From contig JAFXVR010000071.1 in NCBI GenBank assembly GCA_017534885.1, positions 1 through 33,299 of the forward strand: DNA of 33,299 nucleotides, in the 5' to 3' direction. The notes under the pieces are model-generated. The model worked only from the letters and a program-made list of their open reading frames with translations, was not told the DNA's origin and made no database searches. Numbering within the stretch: the first letter of the stretch is position 1; each line of letters begins with the position of its first letter. This DNA is from Clostridia bacterium. Lineage in GTDB: Bacteria; Bacillota; Clostridia; Christensenellales; Aristaeellaceae. Shown here piece after piece: positions 1-8,181 of the stretch. A program made the translations under genes and the position numbers.

Positions 1-71
1 CATATCATCCTCAAACACTCGATCCTCTCCTCGATCTGATCCTTTCTTGCCGTTGCATTTAGTCTGTCCAC
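1..71 (-). CDS. Possible partial ORF running off the left edge
   Basis: On the minus strand an open frame runs from a GTG at 71 out of the window; its first residues read VDRLNATARKDQIEERIE and contain a charged helical stretch. No ribosome site with proper spacing is present: a purine-rich AAGGGG directly abuts the GTG. It lies beside repeated motifs typical of insertion-sequence ends, so it may be the start of a second transposition gene (for example an IstA-like protein). That is inference; too little sequence is visible to name it. Confidence 0.25.
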   Translation of the reverse strand, partial: MDRLNATARKDQIEERIECLRMI

Positions 72-132
72 CCCCTTCGACAGTCTAAATGCAACGTTGC
101 GTTTACTCTGTCCTTGTTGCGTTTAGGTTGGC
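52..132. repeat. Cluster of a 17-bp motif (GTTGCRTTTAGTCTGTC)
   Basis: Four copies of a 17-bp motif crowd together. They are 52-68 (plus), 79-95 (minus, one mismatch to the first copy's reverse complement), 96-112 (plus, two differences) and 116-132 (plus, diverged). Copies 1 and 2 form a near-perfect hairpin with a 10-base loop. Multiple repeated transposase-binding motifs at element ends are known for IS21-family elements, so this is plausibly one end of such an element. The same motif occurs at 33168-33245 at the other edge. Confidence 0.7.
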
Positions 133-1566
133 AATTGACCCAATATCCAAGTCAAGTGCCTTCAGGAGCTTCTTGGTTTTGCCGGAGATTTCGGATAAGA
201 CCCAGGAGCCTTTTGTTTTGATGCGATGGATGTATTTGAGATGGGAGAGGAAATCAGCGATTGAGAATTTGGAGAGCAGATCGGTGGAGCGAAGCTTCTG
301 GTAAACAAGGTAAGCGAGAAGCAGGGACAGGTGATTGATAAAGGCCCACCCCTCAACGGCATATTTGTCCTGAAGGTAGATGACATCGGTTTCGAGAAGG
401 TTTTTCAGGAAGTCAAAAGTCTGTTCGATCTCGATGCGGGTCTTGTACAGCTTGTAGATTTCTTCCGGAGGATCGGTTCTGTTGGTGCGGAAAAGAATGG
501 TGCCGAAATCGTACTGCTTTTCCAGATAGCCTTCCATCGAGTAGCCTTCGTGCTGGGCTTCCAGGCGCTGGAGATAATCCTTCTCTTCCTCTGTCCGAAG
601 ACTGCTGTCCTGAAACACAATGTATCTTGCACCGTCAATGACATATTCGTAGTACCAGATGACCCGTTTCTGGAAGATGAAGTGCCCATCGAAACTTCCC
701 TTGTCTCCTGACTTCAGCCTGGCCCGGTCGAAAGCGCCGCTGTTTCGCCGAAGAGGCACAATATACCGGATCTGCGCATCTTCCAGCATCCCGAAATTGG
801 CCGCTGAGCCAAACCCCTTGTCTGCAATGACGGTTACATCCTGAATCCCGGATTCACTGACCGCCTGCCTGAAGGAAGAAACGTCTCTAACATTGCCGGG
901 AACGATCCGGTAGTACACAGGCTGGTGCTGTTCGCTTGAAAACGCATACAGCAGATTGATCTGCGGGTCAAACTGGCGATGGCTGTTGTATCCCAGACGA
1001 TTGATGTCCAGATGCTCTGACTTCGTGATGATGCCGGTGCCATCAAAAAGAATGTGCTCGCTCCCGTCGATCATACGGTTCATGAAGCGCACAATCTTCT
1101 CGCGGCGGCTTCCCACAGAACGTAGAAATCCGGAAAGACTTGCACTGGACATCGGCAGTCCCGGAAACATTTCAGACAGATAAGAGCGTTCATAGAGCAA
1201 GCCGATCCGCTTGAAGGGGCAGCTCTCCACCAGACGAAGCACGGCCAGCGACATCAATTCGTCCGCTTCATCCGGGAACACTTCTTTCAGCTTCGCGTGA
1301 AGATCCTTGCCCATATCCAGCAGAACAGAGCTGGCGCCGTATTCTTTCACACTGTATTTGCTTTCATTACTCTCTGTCTTCTTCTTTGGAGGAATCAGAC
1401 CCTCCTCTGTAATCCGTCCAAGATACCCCTTTGTGATTGCCCGGGCCCGCTTTTTCTCCTTGTCGTAGACAGACGTCACCTCATACAGGTAATACTTCCC
1501 CCGGATGCAATGGATGCTCGTTCCGGGTCTGCGCTGCTTCTCAACCCAATCTGGATATGCCATCAT
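103..1566 (-). CDS. IS4/IS1634-type DDE transposase
   Basis: The product is about 487 residues and should cut and paste its element. The three catalytic acidic residues are visible: the first D in ILFDGTG, the second D in VIADKGF, and the E in YKTRIEIEQTFDFLK. The last stretch fits the IS4 signature Y-(2)-R-(3)-E-(6)-K exactly. The N-terminal part (YYLYEVTSVYDKEKKRA, then KGYLGRITEEG) is the usual opening of this clostridial transposase group. I chose ATG 1566 (or 1563) because GGAGGG lies just upstream. An in-frame GTG at 1593 would add nine residues but lies upstream of that ribosome site. The frame is intact, so the element could be active. The C-terminus (LNATRTE) is encoded by the motif cluster to the left. 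Confidence 0.9.
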   Translation of the reverse strand: MMAYPDWVEKQRRPGTSIHCIRGKYYLYEVTSVYDKEKKRARAITKGYLGRITEEGLIPPKKKTESNESKYSVKEYGASSVLLDMGKDLHAKLKEVFPDEADELMSLAVLRLVESCPFKRIGLLYERSYLSEMFPGLPMSSASLSGFLRSVGSRREKIVRFMNRMIDGSEHILFDGTGIITKSEHLDINRLGYNSHRQFDPQINLLYAFSSEQHQPVYYRIVPGNVRDVSSFRQAVSESGIQDVTVIADKGFGSAANFGMLEDAQIRYIVPLRRNSGAFDRARLKSGDKGSFDGHFIFQKRVIWYYEYVIDGARYIVFQDSSLRTEEEKDYLQRLEAQHEGYSMEGYLEKQYDFGTILFRTNRTDPPEEIYKLYKTRIEIEQTFDFLKNLLETDVIYLQDKYAVEGWAFINHLSLLLAYLVYQKLRSTDLLSKFSIADFLSHLKYIHRIKTKGSWVLSEISGKTKKLLKALDLDIGSIANLNATRTE

Positions 1567-1692
1567 ACATCCCTCCAAAATACTGCGTGCCACGCAATAT
1601 TATTCTACCACAAAAACTGCCTGAAAGCAAGATGTTTTCTTGCTCTCAGGCAATTATTTTGCTTGTTTGTTGAGAGTTAGGGGTCAAGTGCC
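130..1692 (-). mobile_element. IS4/IS1634-type insertion sequence
   Basis: A DDE transposase gene fills this span. Candidate terminal inverted repeats are GGCAATTGACCC at 130-141 and its inverted partner GGGTCAAGTGCC at 1681-1692 (11 of 12 match). A hairpin terminator (1619-1651) lies between the right end and the gene, facing it, as often seen in insertion sequences that block outside transcription. No clear target-site duplication is visible next to these ends, so the exact boundaries are tentative. If the left end is at 130, the transposase frame continues 27 bases past it and takes its last residues and stop codon from flanking DNA. Confidence 0.55.
1616..1651 (-). terminator. Hairpin terminator facing the transposase gene
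   Basis: GCCTGAAAGCAAG (1619-1631) pairs with CTTGCTCTCAGGC (1639-1651) with one mismatch and a 7-base loop. On the minus strand the stem is followed by AGTTTTTG. It lies upstream of the transposase start, so it would stop transcription entering the element from the chromosome. Confidence 0.6.
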
Positions 1693-1723
1693 GGATTGTC
1701 CGCAGGCAAAGCGCAATTATCAA

Positions 1724-1752
1724 GGAAAAAGCCCCTTCCGCAGAAGAGGCTT
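1724..1752 (-). terminator. Rho-independent terminator after the small membrane gene
   Basis: Read on the minus strand, AAGCCTCTTC pairs with GAAGGGGCTT around a TGCG loop, followed by TTTTTCC. It lies about 40 bases past the stop codon of the 91-residue gene and probably ends the whole minus-strand block. Confidence 0.75.
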
Positions 1753-1790
1753 CTATCGGCGCGGCTGCGCCAGGGCCCGGGGCGGCACGC

Positions 1791-2066
1791 TCAGCGCGCC
1801 CTCACCTTGGTGATCATTTCACGGAGGCGCTCCTCGCCGCCGTTGTTGACCCAGGCGTGATAGAGCAGCGTCAGCCCGGCCACCAGGAAGATCAGACCCG
1901 TCAGGGGGCGCATCACATTCAGCAGGGTGCAGAACAGGGAAACAGCGGCAACCCCGGCAAATATGGTCAGCCCGACACCGCTGCGGATGAGCTTGCACAT
2001 CAGCCGGAGGGGCAGCAGGGCGAGGGAGAGAATGAGGTCAATGGGAAGGAAGATCAGGCTCAGCAT
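1791..2066 (-). CDS. Small hypothetical membrane protein (91 aa)
   Basis: I do not recognise a family. The 91-residue product is almost all hydrophobic. One segment lies at about residues 3-20 (LIFLPIDLILSLALLPL). After a short basic stretch (CKLIR) there is a second at about 30-50 (GVGLTIFAGVAAVSLFCTLL) and a third at about 53-70 (PLTGLIFLVAGLTLLYHAW). A charged C-terminal tail (EERLREMITKVRAR) is probably cytoplasmic. It has its own likely promoter (extended -10 at 2119-2127) and a terminator downstream, so it is probably a single-gene unit. It looks like an integral inner-membrane protein; its role is unknown. Confidence 0.75.
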   Translation of the reverse strand: MLSLIFLPIDLILSLALLPLRLMCKLIRSGVGLTIFAGVAAVSLFCTLLNVMRPLTGLIFLVAGLTLLYHAWVNNGGEERLREMITKVRAR

Positions 2067-2118
2067 GGCTGTGCACCTCCATTGTATTCCGCCAGGCTTT
2101 GTCCCTCGCGGTGACTAT

Positions 2119-2127
2119 ACTATAGCA
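2119..2127 (-). promoter_or_regulatory. Extended -10 promoter for the 91-aa gene
   Basis: The minus strand reads TGCTATAGT, an extended -10 element (TGN plus TATAGT), about 50 bases upstream of the start at 2066. No good -35 is evident, which is common when an extended -10 is present. Confidence 0.45.
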
Positions 2128-2162
2128 CAGCATTCTTTGAGCCGCCCCAAGCGATGATTAGA

Positions 2163-2199
2163 ACAGTCTAAGAATCCCCGGAGGATTTGCTCAGACTGT
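2163..2199 (-). terminator. Possible terminator hairpin after the beta-helix gene
   Basis: ACAGTCT (2163-2169) pairs with AGACTGT (2193-2199), and inside it AATCC pairs with GGATT. The T tract is weak. It lies about 27 bases after the stop codon of the beta-helix gene. Confidence 0.4.
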
Positions 2200-2225
2200 C
2201 TGCCTTCCTCCCATTCGATGGCGCG

Positions 2226-4211
2226 TCAGCCGACTACGGTGTCTTCCCCCCACTCCGCAAAGGGTCCGGGCAGGGCTTCCAGCCCGCGGTGAGTGCCGGC
2301 ATAGTCGCGGTCGAAGAGGATGGCGGTGCCGTCCGGGTTCTCAAAGCGCTGTTCCGGCTCAAAGGCGCAGCCCAGGATATCGCTGCTGATGAGCCCCGTC
2401 CGGAAGCCGCCCAGCAGGCGGCCGATGTTGGACTTCAGCACGATTTTGCCATCCTCCTCGGTCAGGCTGATCTCCGCTTTCTCCTCTGGCTGAATCCCGC
2501 CGCGCTCGTGCTTGCTGACCGTGGCGCCGTTGAAGTAAGCGTTGCCGGAGACCCACACGGGCAGGTGGCCAAAGTGGTAGGTGGCCAGCGCACCCATGTC
2601 GGGCTCCCGGTCCATCATGAAATGGGAAATCCACTCATCATATTCGGGGAAGATATCAAAGGGCGCGGTGCCGACCGCCTCATAATCGCTGGCGGTGGGC
2701 TTGCGCTCGGGATCGGTGACCGGAAAGCGCTGCACAAACACGTTGTTGTAAATGCGGTCATCGCCGTGGAGGATGGTCATGAAGCCGGCCACCTCGGTGC
2801 GGTGACGGATGTGGTAGGGCGTGTACCGGGGTTCCCGCTGGCCGTTGACCACGCTGTCCACGCCGGAGTTGATCAGGGAGAAGGCGCCGGTCATCAGGTT
2901 GTGCACGCAGGCGATGCCCTCGCTGGGCATGGTGACGGAGACCTTTGAAAGCAGCAGGTTATTGTCGATCAGCGTCGGCCCGTGACCCACCTCGATGAAC
3001 ACGTCCGTGGAGAACATCGCGCCCTGGGCGGGCTGCGCCCAGTCAGGCCGCATGTTGTCGTGCATCAGGTTCTGGCTGATGCGCGCGCCCTGGGCCTGCC
3101 AGTCGCACCACACGCCCATGATGCAGTGGTGGATGTGATTCCGCCGGATCGTCACGTCGATGGCGGCGTGCAGCTTGATGCCCGCGGTCTCCGCGCCGCC
3201 CAGCTGCTGGGAATTGCAGATGTGGTGGATGTGGCAGTCCTCAATGGTGGAGAACACGCCGCCCATGCGCCCCACAATGCCCGTCTGCTCGCAGTGGTGC
3301 ACCTCGCAGCGGCGGATGATGTGGCCGCCCACCTTCTCCTTCAGCCATCCGTGATACTGTCCCCGGCAGACTGCGTCCCGCTCCATCTGGGTGGGGCTCT
3401 TAACGTGCTTCGTGTAGAAGTACATATCATTTTCGGGATCGCGGTACTTGCCCAAGGAGATGCCGCAGCACTTGCTGTTGCTGATTTCGCAGTCCTCAAT
3501 GATCCAGCCCCGGGACCAGTGCGGACCGATCATGCCGTCCTGGTAGGCGGCGGGCGGCGCCCAGGTGGTGGCTGCCTTGTCGATTTTGAAGCCGCTGACG
3601 GTGATGTACCCCACCCCGGTTTTGTCGGGCATGAAGCAGTTCCGCCGCACGGTGATTTCCACCTTTTCCGCGTTGGGATCCTTGCCCCGGAAGTTGGCGT
3701 ACAGGGCGGTTTTGCCGTTCTCCTGGCGGGTAAACCAGAGATAGCCGGCTTCCTCCTGATTCCAGGCGCAGGGATCGGGCTGGCCCGCGCAGCATTCCTC
3801 GAGGGTCATGGTCTCATACATCATGCGGTCGTTCAGGAAGACCGCGCCGGTATGCCGCACCGTGGGGGCGAAGTACCAGTCGCCGCAGACGAAGGTGGTG
3901 TAGGGGTTATAGCCGCCGAAGACGCCGTTGTCCACCAGCGCCTTCCACACATCGCCCTCGTATTTCTCCCAGCCCTTCATTTCCTCCGCGCCGGTGATCA
4001 CCGCGCCGAGGGGCTGCTCCGAGCGGTAGGTGATGCGGGCTTCCTCCGTGCCCGCGTTCCGGGGATTCACATACTCCCGGTAGATGCCCGGAGCCACGAT
4101 CACCTCGTCCCCGGCCACGGCCACCCTCGCCGCGTCGTCAATATGCCGGAAGGGCCGCGCCTTGCTGCCGTCGCCGTCGCGTCCCGCCTGAGCGCTCACA
4201 TAATAGATCAT
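2226..4211 (-). CDS. Right-handed beta-helix protein, GH141-like
   Basis: The 661-residue product opens with YYVSAQAGRDGDGS and PFRHIDDAA, the usual start of DUF1565/right-handed beta-helix carbohydrate-active proteins. It continues with APGIYREYV, ITGAEEMKGW and GDVWKA. The middle (about residues 230-430) has repeated short strands with asparagines and histidines, such as IIRRCEVHHCEQTGIVG, ITIRRNHIHHC-like stretches and LIDNNLLLSK, as expected for stacked coils of a parallel beta-helix. The opening and length resemble glycoside hydrolase family 141 (fucosidase and xylanase members), but I cannot assign a substrate. No signal peptide is visible, so the enzyme should be cytoplasmic and act on imported oligosaccharides. 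The ribosome site GGGGAGG is five bases before the ATG. It follows cinA by about 33 bases. Confidence 0.75.
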   Translation of the reverse strand: MIYYVSAQAGRDGDGSKARPFRHIDDAARVAVAGDEVIVAPGIYREYVNPRNAGTEEARITYRSEQPLGAVITGAEEMKGWEKYEGDVWKALVDNGVFGGYNPYTTFVCGDWYFAPTVRHTGAVFLNDRMMYETMTLEECCAGQPDPCAWNQEEAGYLWFTRQENGKTALYANFRGKDPNAEKVEITVRRNCFMPDKTGVGYITVSGFKIDKAATTWAPPAAYQDGMIGPHWSRGWIIEDCEISNSKCCGISLGKYRDPENDMYFYTKHVKSPTQMERDAVCRGQYHGWLKEKVGGHIIRRCEVHHCEQTGIVGRMGGVFSTIEDCHIHHICNSQQLGGAETAGIKLHAAIDVTIRRNHIHHCIMGVWCDWQAQGARISQNLMHDNMRPDWAQPAQGAMFSTDVFIEVGHGPTLIDNNLLLSKVSVTMPSEGIACVHNLMTGAFSLINSGVDSVVNGQREPRYTPYHIRHRTEVAGFMTILHGDDRIYNNVFVQRFPVTDPERKPTASDYEAVGTAPFDIFPEYDEWISHFMMDREPDMGALATYHFGHLPVWVSGNAYFNGATVSKHERGGIQPEEKAEISLTEEDGKIVLKSNIGRLLGGFRTGLISSDILGCAFEPEQRFENPDGTAILFDRDYAGTHRGLEALPGPFAEWGEDTVVG

Positions 4212-4244
4212 GATATCCTCCCCTTGTTCCGGCTGAAGCCGGCC

Positions 4245-5507
4245 TCATTTTTGCTGTTTTCCCTTCAGCTGAAGCGCCTCCAGACGGACGGCGTTCAGCG
4301 CGTGCTTGACGGTCAGTTCCCGGATGCGCGGCCGGTCGCCCGAGAGCCGCAGCGGAAGCGTTCGGGTGCCCAGCGGGCTGCAGATGCCCACAAACACAGT
4401 GCCAACCGGCCGCTCCGGAGTGCCGCCGCCCGGGCCGGCCAGTCCGGTGGCGCTGACGGCGATATCCACGCCCAGCCGCGCTCTTGCCCCCTCGGCCATG
4501 GCCGCGGCCACTTCCGCCGAGACCACATTGTACTTCTCGATGACCTCCGCCGGCACGCCCAGCAGCTCGGTCTTGCTCTCGGTCATGTAGGTCACGAAGC
4601 CGCCCTTGACCGCCTCGCTGGCGCCGGGCACCTCCACCATGGTGGCCGCGATCAGCCCGCCGGTGAGGCTCTCCGCCGTGCAGACCTTCAAGCCGCCAGC
4701 CCTGAGCGCCTCCACCGCAGCGCGGGCCATGGAGCCGGAATCATCCGAGCGGATGTCATAGATCGCATCGCCCAAGGCGGCCTGCACCTCGCTGACCAGC
4801 GGGGTCAGCAGGGCTTCCGCTGCCGCTTCGGTCTCCGCTGAGGCCGTGGCCCGCAGCATGACCTCGCCCGTGGAGCAGTAGGGGGAGAGGGTGGGGTTGC
4901 CGCCCTCCTCCAGGCGGCGCAGGCGGTTGTCCACATCGGACTCGCCCAGGCCGAATATGCGGATGTAGCGGCTGACCAGCGTCCGCCCGGAGCGCTCCGC
5001 CAGCCAGGGCTTCACCTGCTCCCGGAACAGCGGCTGCAGCTCCCGGGGCGGGCCGGGCAGGTGCACGATAAACTGTCCGTTCCCCACCGGCACAATCGCC
5101 CCCGGGGCGGTGCCATAGGGATTCAGCAGCACTTTGCTGTCCGGGGTGAACATGGCCTGGCTCATGTTGTTGGGCAGCATTTCCCGGTGGTACTGGCGGA
5201 AGCGCTCCCGCACCATCTGTTCCGCCTCGGGCCGCAGCACCAGCTCCCGGCCGGCCACCCTGGCCGCCACCCGCTTGGTGATGTCGTCCACCGTGGGGCC
5301 CAATCCGCCGGAGGTGATGACCACATCCGCCCGGCTCAGCGCCAGTCTGTAAGCCGCCTCCAGCCGTTCCGCGTTGTCGCCCACCACCTGCTGATGCCGC
5401 TGGGTGATGCCCAGGCCCGCCAGCTCCCGGGACAAAAACTGGGCGTTGGTGTTCAGCACCTGGCCCATCAGCAATTCGGTTCCCACACAGATGATTTCCG
5501 CGATCAT
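4245..5507 (-). CDS. cinA: CinA: nicotinamide-nucleotide amidase / ADP-ribose pyrophosphatase-type
   Basis: The 420-residue product has the full two-domain CinA layout. The N-terminal MoaB/MogA-like domain (about 1-170) starts MIAEIICVGTELLMGQ and has TSGGLGPTVDD (65-75). The C-terminal PncC-type amidase domain (about 260-415) has CTAESLTGG with the expected catalytic Ser280, then GGFVTYMTESK and SATGLAGPGGGTPERPVG. CinA proteins recycle pyridine nucleotides by deamidating nicotinamide mononucleotide. The start ATG has GGAGG six bases upstream. The gene follows pfkA in the same direction after 81 bases containing a stable hairpin. The common partner recA is not in this window. Confidence 0.95.
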   Translation of the reverse strand: MIAEIICVGTELLMGQVLNTNAQFLSRELAGLGITQRHQQVVGDNAERLEAAYRLALSRADVVITSGGLGPTVDDITKRVAARVAGRELVLRPEAEQMVRERFRQYHREMLPNNMSQAMFTPDSKVLLNPYGTAPGAIVPVGNGQFIVHLPGPPRELQPLFREQVKPWLAERSGRTLVSRYIRIFGLGESDVDNRLRRLEEGGNPTLSPYCSTGEVMLRATASAETEAAAEALLTPLVSEVQAALGDAIYDIRSDDSGSMARAAVEALRAGGLKVCTAESLTGGLIAATMVEVPGASEAVKGGFVTYMTESKTELLGVPAEVIEKYNVVSAEVAAAMAEGARARLGVDIAVSATGLAGPGGGTPERPVGTVFVGICSPLGTRTLPLRLSGDRPRIRELTVKHALNAVRLEALQLKGKQQK

Positions 5508-5540
5508 GTTTTTCCTCCGGCCCGCTGTGCGCGGGTACAG

Positions 5541-5578
5541 GGAAGGCAGACGCGGCGGCTGTACCGTGTCTGCCTTCC
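5541..5578. repeat. Stable hairpin between pfkA and cinA
   Basis: GGAAGGCAGAC (5541-5551) is perfectly complementary to GTCTGCCTTCC (5568-5578), with a 16-base loop. No T tract follows on the minus strand, so it is not a classical terminator. It could be an RNA-processing or stability element that sets different levels of pfkA and cinA. Confidence 0.5.
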
Positions 5579-5588
5579 GGATGATGTC

Positions 5589-6638
5589 TTACAGGGCGTT
5601 GACCAGGTTGTACAGTTCGTGGTTGAAATACTTCTCCTCCCGCAGGGCTTCGTCGATGGCCATGTAGAAGACCTTGCCTTCCCGCATGCCGATCACCTGG
5701 TTGGAGATGCCGTCCCGCAGCAGCCGCACAGCTAGGTGTCCGGCCTCAAAGGCGAAGGCGGAATCCCGGGCGGTGGGCTCGGCGCCGCGCTGGGTGTAGC
5801 CGATGACCGTGGAGCGCACTTCCACCATATTGCACATGCGCTTCATCACCGAGGCCAGGCGGCCGGCGCTCATGGGCTCGCCCTCGTAGCAGCGCTTGCC
5901 GTGGGTGTTCAGGTAGGTGTAGAGGTCGAAGGGCTCCATGGAATCCCAGCAGCCCTCAGCGATGACGATGGTGGCGCGGTAGTTGCCCTTGGCCATCTGG
6001 CGGTTCAGGCGATCCGCCACCTCCTCCACCGCCCAGTGCTCCTCCGGGCAGAGCACGATCTCCGCGCCGGTGGACACGGCGGCCGTCAGGGCGATGTCGC
6101 CGCAGTGCCGGCCCATGACTTCCACCACGTGGGGGCGGTCATGGCTCCGGGAGGTGGCGCGGATGGAGCGGATCGCATCCACGCACACGTTGACAGCGGT
6201 GTCAAAGCCCAAGGTCATCTCGGTGTAGGCCAGGTCGTTGTCGATGGTGCCCGGGATGCCGATGCAGTGGATGCCCAGCTCGCACAGGTATTCCGCGCCG
6301 TGGAAGGAGCCGTCGCCGCCGATGACCACCAGGCCGTCGATGCCCATGGCCCTCAGGGTGTTGGCCGCCACCTCGCGCCAGGCCGGATCGAGGAATTCCG
6401 TGCAGCGGGCGGTGCGCAGGTAGGTGCCCGGACGGTCCGCGATGTCCAGCACGGTGTCCAGATGCAGCTCCTCCATGTCGTCAAACAGGCTGGGGGACTT
6501 TCTCAGCAGGCCGTTGTATCCCCGCTTGATGCCCACCAGGGGAATGCCATAAAGAGAGGCCGCCTTGGCTACCGCCATGACCGCCGCGTTCATGCCCGGG
6601 CTGTCGCCGCCGCTGGTGAGTACACCGATTTTCTTCAT
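5589..6638 (-). CDS. pfkA: ATP-dependent 6-phosphofructokinase
   Basis: The enzyme phosphorylates fructose 6-phosphate to the 1,6-bisphosphate in glycolysis. Visible motifs are MKKIGVLTSGGDSPGMNAAV at the start, GGDGS at about 108-112 (the glycine form points to ATP rather than pyrophosphate as donor), PGTIDNDL with the catalytic aspartate, SHDRPHVVEVMGRHCGD and the EGCWDS substrate loop. At 349 residues it is about 30 longer than the 320-residue bacterial standard. It has its own promoter (extended -10 at 6713-6721) just after the ispH-rpsA terminator, and cinA follows downstream. The ribosome site GGGAG is ten bases before ATG. Confidence 0.96.
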   Translation of the reverse strand: MKKIGVLTSGGDSPGMNAAVMAVAKAASLYGIPLVGIKRGYNGLLRKSPSLFDDMEELHLDTVLDIADRPGTYLRTARCTEFLDPAWREVAANTLRAMGIDGLVVIGGDGSFHGAEYLCELGIHCIGIPGTIDNDLAYTEMTLGFDTAVNVCVDAIRSIRATSRSHDRPHVVEVMGRHCGDIALTAAVSTGAEIVLCPEEHWAVEEVADRLNRQMAKGNYRATIVIAEGCWDSMEPFDLYTYLNTHGKRCYEGEPMSAGRLASVMKRMCNMVEVRSTVIGYTQRGAEPTARDSAFAFEAGHLAVRLLRDGISNQVIGMREGKVFYMAIDEALREEKYFNHELYNLVNAL

Positions 6639-6712
6639 TTTGAGTCCGCTCCCTTTGTACGCCGGTGCTCCCGGCGGTCATTCGTATGGTTCACGGCTGT
6701 CCCGCGGGTATG

Positions 6713-6721
6713 AGTATAACA
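6713..6721 (-). promoter_or_regulatory. Extended -10 promoter for pfkA
   Basis: The minus strand reads TGTTATACT, an extended -10 (TGN-TATACT), about 75 bases upstream of the pfkA start. The -35 region is weak. The position right after the rpsA terminator supports a separate pfkA-cinA transcript. Confidence 0.55.
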
Positions 6722-6814
6722 CAAACCGCGCAGAAAAGGAATAGCGGATTTGCCGGAATCGTGGGCAGATTCGACCGCAAACCTATCAAATTGCGTCTTC
6801 AGTCTCCGCCCGCA

Positions 6815-6854
6815 GAAAAACAGGAGCCCCGCGCTTGTCACGCGGAACCCCTGT
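6815..6854 (-). terminator. Rho-independent terminator of ispH-rpsA
   Basis: On the minus strand ACAGGGGTTCCGCG pairs with CGCGGGGCTCCTGT (with G-U pairs) around TGACAAG, followed by TTTTC. It begins about 20 bases after the stop codon at 6874. Confidence 0.85.
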
Positions 6855-6873
6855 CCTGGTTTTTCCGATTGGC

Positions 6874-8181
6874 TCAGGCCTCGGGAGCAGCCTCCTCTGC
6901 GGCTTCGGCGGCAGCCTCAACGGCTTCCTCAGCCACTTCGGCCACTTCCGCGGCGGCTTCGGTCGCTTCCTCAGCAGCCTCCGCCGCGGCCTCAGCGGCT
7001 TCCTCGGCGGGAGCGTCAATGCTGATGGCCACCACGGCCTCGTCCTCAGCGGGCAGGTCGAAATCGCCGGCGTCCGCCTCAAAGGCCTCGTCTTCCAGCA
7101 CCTGGCGGATGCTCAGGGAGATGCGCTTGGCCTCGGTGTCCACATTGATCACCTTCACGCGGACAATCTGGCCTTCCTGCACAGCGTCTTCCACCTTGGC
7201 GATCTTGGTCAGGGCGCACTGGGAGATGTGCACCAGGCCGTCCAGACCGGGCTCCAGCTCCACGAAGGCGCCGAAGGTCGCCAGACGAACCACCTTGCCC
7301 TCAACGATGGCGCCCACCGGATACTTCTCGGCGGCGTTATCCCAGGGACGCGGCAGCAGCTGCTTGTAGCCCAGCTGAATGCGCTCGCGCTCGCGGTCGA
7401 GGCTGAGCACCTTCACGTCGATTTCCTGGTTGGGCTTCACAACCTCATTGGGATGCTTGATGCGGCCCCAGCTCAGGTCGGTGATGTGCACCAGGCCGTC
7501 CACGCCGCCCACGTCCACGAAGGCGCCGAAGTCAGTCAGGCGGCGGACGATGCCGTGGATCACGATGCCCTCTTCCAGGCGATCCCAGGCTTCCTTCTTG
7601 CGGGCGGCGGTCTCCTCCTGCATCACCTGCTTGCGGCTGGCCACGATGCGCTTCTTCTGCTCGTTGACCTCGATGACCTTCAGGCGCATGTTCTTGCCCA
7701 CGAAGTCCTCGATGTGCTCAACGTAACGGGGGGCCAGCTGAGAAGCCGGGACGAAGGCGCGCACGCCGCCGACATCGGCCAGCAGACCGCCCTTCACGGC
7801 CTCCTTGCCTACGCCGTCCACATACTCGCCGGCATTGTACTTCTCCATCAGGGCCTCCCAGGCCTTGCGGTTGACAATGTTGCGCTGGGACAGCACCACG
7901 TTGCCCTCGCCGTCGTTGACCTTGATGACCTCAACCTCGATCTGGTCGCCCACCTTCACGTCCTGATCGCTCAGGTCGGAACGCTTGCAAATGCCGTCAG
8001 ACTTGTAGTTGATGTTGACGCACACTTCCTCGTCGTTGACCTGAACCACAGTGCCGGTGACAACCTGACCGGAGCGGGGCTTGGTCTGAAGAGTCGCTTC
8101 GACTTCGGCCATGAAGTCATTCTTGGCCTCTTCCTTCGGCTCCTCGGGGGTAACCTGGTTGATGTTCTCGATGTCGGTCAT
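6874..8181 (-). CDS. rpsA: Probable alternative product: free ribosomal protein S1
   Basis: Within the fusion frame, AAGGAGGT (8192-8199) lies ten bases before ATG 8181. Translation from there gives a 435-residue protein starting MTDIENINQVTPEEPKEEAK, with four S1 domains and the Ala/Glu tail, the size of a Firmicutes S1-like protein. The start sits exactly at the linker between the IspH and S1 parts. I see the signals; that they are used is inference. S1 is needed in far larger amounts than IspH, and an internal start would solve that mismatch. Confidence 0.5.
   Translation of the reverse strand: MTDIENINQVTPEEPKEEAKNDFMAEVEATLQTKPRSGQVVTGTVVQVNDEEVCVNINYKSDGICKRSDLSDQDVKVGDQIEVEVIKVNDGEGNVVLSQRNIVNRKAWEALMEKYNAGEYVDGVGKEAVKGGLLADVGGVRAFVPASQLAPRYVEHIEDFVGKNMRLKVIEVNEQKKRIVASRKQVMQEETAARKKEAWDRLEEGIVIHGIVRRLTDFGAFVDVGGVDGLVHITDLSWGRIKHPNEVVKPNQEIDVKVLSLDRERERIQLGYKQLLPRPWDNAAEKYPVGAIVEGKVVRLATFGAFVELEPGLDGLVHISQCALTKIAKVEDAVQEGQIVRVKVINVDTEAKRISLSIRQVLEDEAFEADAGDFDLPAEDEAVVAISIDAPAEEAAEAAAEAAEEATEAAAEVAEVAEEAVEAAAEAAEEAAPEA

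Noticed and set aside
2982..4841. 619-residue open frame on the plus strand
   Set aside because: It is antisense to the beta-helix gene and cinA, spans both, and has no recognisable domain.
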